Of a stretch of 59,969 nt of DNA, positions 57,161-59,969 are shown one piece after another; positions within the stretch are counted from its first letter, which is position 1; every line of letters starts with the position of its first letter. The stretch covers positions 1 through 59,969 of the forward strand of contig DATCBD010000003.1 in assembly GCA_036512155.1 (NCBI GenBank), written 5' to 3'. Below the pieces are notes generated by a model, which saw nothing but the letters and a program-made list of their open reading frames with translations, was not told the origin of the DNA and did not search any database. The DNA comes from Palsa-739 sp036512155. Lineage in GTDB: Bacteria; Actinomycetota; Thermoleophilia; Gaiellales; Gaiellaceae. Both the position numbers and the translations under genes were made by a program.

Positions 57161-57858
57161 TAGCCGGGAACGTCGCCGTTCGTCGAGCCCATGCGCTCGA
57201 CGACGACCTGCGGGATGCGCGCGGACGGCGAGAGCCGCAGCGCCATGCGCACGACCTCTGCGCAGTCCTCGGGCCGAATCATCTCGCCCGGCTCGATCCC
57301 CGACCACTGCGCCATCGGCGTGTCGACGAACCCGGGGCAAAGCGCGATCGCGCGCACGCCGTCGGCGTCGAGCTCCGCGTTGAGCGAGCGCGTGAGCGAG
57401 ATCACCGCCGCTTTCGTCGCACCGTAGACGGAAAGACCCGGCGTCGGCATGGTGCCCGCGATCGACGCGAGGTTGACGATCCAGCCGCGTGACTCGCGCA
57501 GCAGCGGGATCGCGGCCTGCGTGACGAGGAAGAGCCCGCGCAGGTTCACGCCGAGCTGCAGGTCGAGATGCTTGACGGGCAAGTCCTCGACGCGCCCGCC
57601 GATGCCGATCCCGGCCGAGTTGACGAGCACGTCCAATCGCCCGAAGCGCTCGCGGTGCTCCGCGACGAGCCGCGCGCAGTCGTCCGCATTACCGACGTCG
57701 GCCGCGACGGCGACCGCGCCGAGCTCCGCGGCCGCGGCCTCGACCTTCTCCTTGCGCCGCGACGCGACGGTCAGGTCATAGCCCTCGTCGCGCAGCATGC
57801 GCGCGATCGCGAGCCCGATACCGGACGACCCACCCGTGACGAGCGCTGCCCTCTCCAC
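57160..57858 (-). CDS. Short-chain dehydrogenase/reductase
   Basis: 232 residues from GTG 57858. ALVTGGSSGIGLAIARML is the cofactor loop, VLVNSAGIGIGG the NNAG equivalent (here NSAG), and SIAGT...YGATKAAVISL the Ser/Tyr/Lys active site. TACTGT ends seven bases before the GTG, so the mRNA is probably leaderless. It is co-translated with acdS through a one-base overlap; a 2-oxobutyrate-related role is possible but unproven. Confidence 0.9.
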   Translation of the reverse strand: MERAALVTGGSSGIGLAIARMLRDEGYDLTVASRRKEKVEAAAAELGAVAVAADVGNADDCARLVAEHRERFGRLDVLVNSAGIGIGGRVEDLPVKHLDLQLGVNLRGLFLVTQAAIPLLRESRGWIVNLASIAGTMPTPGLSVYGATKAAVISLTRSLNAELDADGVRAIALCPGFVDTPMAQWSGIEPGEMIRPEDCAEVVRMALRLSPSARIPQVVVERMGSTNGDVPG

Positions 57859-57864
57859 CGCGCG

Positions 57865-57871
57865 TACAGTA
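57865..57871. promoter_or_regulatory. Shared bidirectional -10 element (SDR-acdS / selD)
   Basis: TACAGTA contains TACAGT (57865-57870) for the plus strand and TACTGT (57871-57866) for the minus strand, overlapping by five bases. Each ends seven bases from a GTG start (57878 and 57858). Confidence 0.6.
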
Positions 57872-57877
57872 ATCCGC

Positions 57878-58876
57878 GTGGAAGCACCCGCGCTCACCGG
57901 TCTCACCGTGGGCGGTGGCTGCGCCGCGAAATACTCGGCGTCGCGGCTCGAAGAGCTCCTGCGCGGATTCGTCCCGGCGGAGGCGGAGAACCTCCTCGTC
58001 GGCCTCGACCCCGCCGACGACGCGGCCGTCTACAAGCTCGACGACGAGCGCGCGCTCGTCTTCACCGTCGACTTCTTCCCTCCGCTCGTCGACGACCCGG
58101 CCACCTTCGGGCGCATCGCTGCGACGAACGCGCTCAACGACGTCTTCGCCATGGGCGGGACGCCGCTGTTGGCGCTCTCCATCGCCGCCTTTCCCGAGGA
58201 GCTTCCGAACGAGGTTCCCGCTGCGGTCTTCGCTGCCGCGGACGAGACGGTGCGCGCCGCGGGCGCGGTGCTCGCCGGCGGTCACACCATCCGCGACGCC
58301 GAGCCGAAGTACGGGCTCGCCGTCGTCGGCACCGTGCATCCCGACGGCATCTGGACGAAGGCAGGCGCGCGACCCGGCGACGTGCTCTTCCTCACGAAGC
58401 CGCTCGGCACGGGTCTCGTGCTCGCGGCGAAGGTGGACGCGAGCGAGGCCGTGCGCTGGATGACGACGCTGAACGCTGACGCCGCCGATGCGCTGCGGCC
58501 GTTCTCCCCGAACGCGGTCACGGACGTCACCGGCTTCGGCCTCTTCGGGCACGCGCACGAGATGGCGACGCGGAGCGGCGTGCGCATCCGGCTCGACGCG
58601 GCCGCGCTGCCGGCGCTCGACGGTGCGCTCGATGCCGCGCGGAACGGGATTCGCACCGGCGGAGACCCGCGCAACCGCGAATATGCGCCGGTCGAGGCGG
58701 ACGGCGTCGACGAAGAAGTGCTCGCCCTCGGCTACGACGCGCAGACCGCGGGCGGCCTCCTGATCTCGCTTCCCGCCGACAAAGCCCTGTCGCTCGAGAG
58801 CGAGTTCCGCGCGCGCGACCTCTTCCTGCGCCGCGTCGGCGCGGTCGAGGAAGGAACCGGAGTCTCCGTCAGCTAG
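57878..58876 (+). CDS. selD: Selenide, water dikinase (selenophosphate synthetase)
   Basis: 332 residues. TVGGGCAAKYSASRLEELL contains catalytic Cys15 and Lys18 (Cys form, not Sec). VGLDPADDAAVYKL, FFPPLVDDPATFGRIAATNALNDVFAMGG and VLAGGHTIRDAEPKYGLAVVG are ATP/Mg sites of SelD. It makes selenophosphate for Sec-tRNA and selenouridine. GTG 57878 follows the -10 box by seven bases; the in-frame extension to 57797 overlaps the divergent gene. It supports the UGA decoding proposed at 18688. Confidence 0.95.
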   Translation: MEAPALTGLTVGGGCAAKYSASRLEELLRGFVPAEAENLLVGLDPADDAAVYKLDDERALVFTVDFFPPLVDDPATFGRIAATNALNDVFAMGGTPLLALSIAAFPEELPNEVPAAVFAAADETVRAAGAVLAGGHTIRDAEPKYGLAVVGTVHPDGIWTKAGARPGDVLFLTKPLGTGLVLAAKVDASEAVRWMTTLNADAADALRPFSPNAVTDVTGFGLFGHAHEMATRSGVRIRLDAAALPALDGALDAARNGIRTGGDPRNREYAPVEADGVDEEVLALGYDAQTAGGLLISLPADKALSLESEFRARDLFLRRVGAVEEGTGVSVS

Positions 58877-59291
58877 CAAGCTCGCGCTTGCGCGCGAGGA
58901 TCGACTTCCGCTTCTCGACGAGCTCTGCCTCGAGTCGCTTCAGCTCCTCCATCCGCCGGCGCACGAGCCCGATCTGCGTCTCGACATGCGGGAGCGCGAG
59001 GTCGAGCAGCTGCAGCCGCTCGGCGTCGGAGTCGCTCTCGCGGAACTGCTTGCGGATCGCGGCGCGCGCCTCCTCGGCCTCGACGAGTTGCTTCAGCTCC
59101 TCGAGCGACAGGTTGAGCAGGTCGCGCAGGCGCGTGAGCTCGCTCAGCCGCTCGACGTCTTCGTCGTCATAGGAACGGTGCTCGCCCTTGCGCCGTTCCG
59201 GCGGGCCGGGGAGCAGGCCGATCTCCTCGTAGTAGCGGATCGTGCGCGGCGTCAACCCCGTCCGCTCGGCAACTTCGCCGATGCGAATCAT
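58869..59291 (-). CDS. MerR-family transcription regulator
   Basis: 140 residues. IRIGEVAERTGLTPRTIRYYEEIGLL is the winged HTH, followed by the wing (RRKGEHRSYDDEDVERL) and a long coiled coil ending ELVEKRKSILARKREL. There are no clustered cysteines, so it is not a metal sensor of the MerR/CueR kind; more like drug-responsive members. ATG 59291 overlaps the MFS stop by four bases, making it the likely regulator of that exporter. Confidence 0.92.
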   Translation of the reverse strand: MIRIGEVAERTGLTPRTIRYYEEIGLLPGPPERRKGEHRSYDDEDVERLSELTRLRDLLNLSLEELKQLVEAEEARAAIRKQFRESDSDAERLQLLDLALPHVETQIGLVRRRMEELKRLEAELVEKRKSILARKRELAS

Positions 59292-59969
59292 GCGGCCTCC
59301 GCTTCGAAGATCTCGTCGAGCGTGACGTCGCCAATGACGTGCGCCGGGCGCATGAGCGACACGGCGGCGCCGAGCAGCGAGACGCCGGCGAGCACCCACA
59401 GGGCCATGTGCATGTTGGCGATGAACGGGTCGAGCTGCTTCGTGGAGAGACCGGACGCGATGCCGGAGAAGATCTTGAACAGCACGGTCGTCGGGACCGC
59501 CGATGTGATGACCGCCATGACGAACGCGATCGAGATGACGGCGCCGGTGTTCTGCAGCATCACGCGCGCACCCGCGGCGATGCCGCGCCTGTTCACCGGG
59601 ACGACGCCCATCATCGCCGCCGTGTTCGGGCTGTTGAACATGCCCGAGCCGATGCCGACGAGCAGGAGCCAGAGCGCGCTCCAGATGTAGGCCGTGTGCG
59701 CCTGCAGCGTCGTCATTCCGGCGAGGCCCGCCGCGGAGACGAGCATGCCGAGCGCCGCGAGGCCGCGCGACCCGTGCCGGTCGGCGGCGATGCCGGCGAG
59801 CGGCGAGGAAACGAGCATGCCGACCGCCAGCGGCGCAAGCTCGAGGCCGGCGACGATCGGCGACTTCCCCTGCGGGCCCTGGAAGTAGAAGACGAACAGG
59901 AACATCAGCGCGAAGCGGGAGAGACCGTTGATGAACGCTGCGCCGGACGCCGCTGCGAAGAGCTTGTTC
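59288..59969 (-). CDS. MFS exporter (DHA2-like), N-terminus cut by window edge
   Basis: The last 227 residues are visible: about six membrane helices with VGMLVSSPLAGIAADRHGSRGL (a motif-A-like loop) and GIGSGMFNSPNTAAMMGVVP, as in the C-terminal half of fourteen-helix drug exporters. The frame is open to the right edge. It is translationally coupled to the MerR regulator. Confidence 0.88.
   Translation of the reverse strand, partial: NKLFAAASGAAFINGLSRFALMFLFVFYFQGPQGKSPIVAGLELAPLAVGMLVSSPLAGIAADRHGSRGLAALGMLVSAAGLAGMTTLQAHTAYIWSALWLLLVGIGSGMFNSPNTAAMMGVVPVNRRGIAAGARVMLQNTGAVISIAFVMAVITSAVPTTVLFKIFSGIASGLSTKQLDPFIANMHMALWVLAGVSLLGAAVSLMRPAHVIGDVTLDEIFEAEAA

Overview
The window is a gene-dense, very GC-rich chromosomal segment that fits a soil or rhizosphere actinobacterium, most likely of the class Thermoleophilia (Gaiellales/Solirubrobacterales). 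The placement is an inference from gene content: a secreted GPAGPA-repeat protein with an N-terminal segment typical of that class, a SigR/RsrA-type sigma/anti-sigma pair, DUF1918, DUF2510 and DUF3052 proteins, and many starts placed 6-8 bases after a TANNNT box, which suggests leaderless mRNAs. There is no rRNA, CRISPR array or intact insertion sequence. One tRNA, Arg(CCU), is present.

Layout. 1-413: universal stress protein, cut by the left edge. 544-7333: an operon for a pyruvate:ferredoxin-type oxidoreductase (GltD-like NADPH flavoprotein, gamma, delta, alpha, beta) followed by pyruvate phosphate dikinase, linking acetyl-CoA, pyruvate and PEP. 7349-10261: a zone of gene remnants (GAPDH start, hemerythrin piece, frameshifted ABC ATPase, MMPL tail) with two intact genes, next to the tRNA. 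10404-15922: HxlR regulator and GNAT divergent over a shared operator/promoter, a class III aminotransferase, an ABC-2 exporter, SixA and PhzF. 15924-21791 (minus): aconitase, a two-gene AhpD-like unit whose second gene reads through an in-frame UGA (selenoprotein), an NCS1 permease, a PfkB kinase and a BNR protein. 21846-28687: secreted proteins, HtrA, glutamate-cysteine ligase, SigR/RsrA, a MobA-like protein and a lytic transglycosylase. 28713-34538: a three-subunit molybdenum hydroxylase with an amidohydrolase, and an M24 peptidase. 34662-37742: acetate permease and acetyl-CoA synthetase. 37833-46876: MFS, M16 peptidase, thioesterase, SIS protein, DUF3052, epimerase, M20 peptidase, class V aminotransferase, ClpS, Mug glycosylase. 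46917-53224: NadE, SDR, acyl-CoA synthetase, and a DHA2 exporter with its TetR. 53225-55511: a structured non-coding stretch, then an XRE-TPR regulator followed by a 35-residue signal-peptide-bearing micropeptide. 55512-59969: 1-Cys peroxiredoxin, ACC deaminase, SDR, SelD, MerR and an MFS cut by the right edge.

How it fits together. Acetate uptake and activation, aconitase, pyruvate synthase and PPDK could together feed gluconeogenesis from C2 compounds. SelD at 57.9 kb can supply the selenium donor needed to decode the UGA at 18.69 kb. Thiol/oxidative-stress genes (SigR/RsrA, glutamate-cysteine ligase, peroxiredoxin, AhpD-like selenoprotein) recur.

The most unusual items are: (1) the XRE-TPR regulator plus signal-peptide micropeptide (53787-55254), which has the layout of an RRNPP quorum-sensing cassette outside Firmicutes; (2) the UGA-containing AhpD-like gene; (3) a dispersed family of multi-hairpin elements (about 24.4-24.6, 27.97-28.14 and 53.26-53.45 kb) with GNA triloops and compensatory arm changes; (4) divergent leaderless gene pairs that share overlapping -10 boxes.
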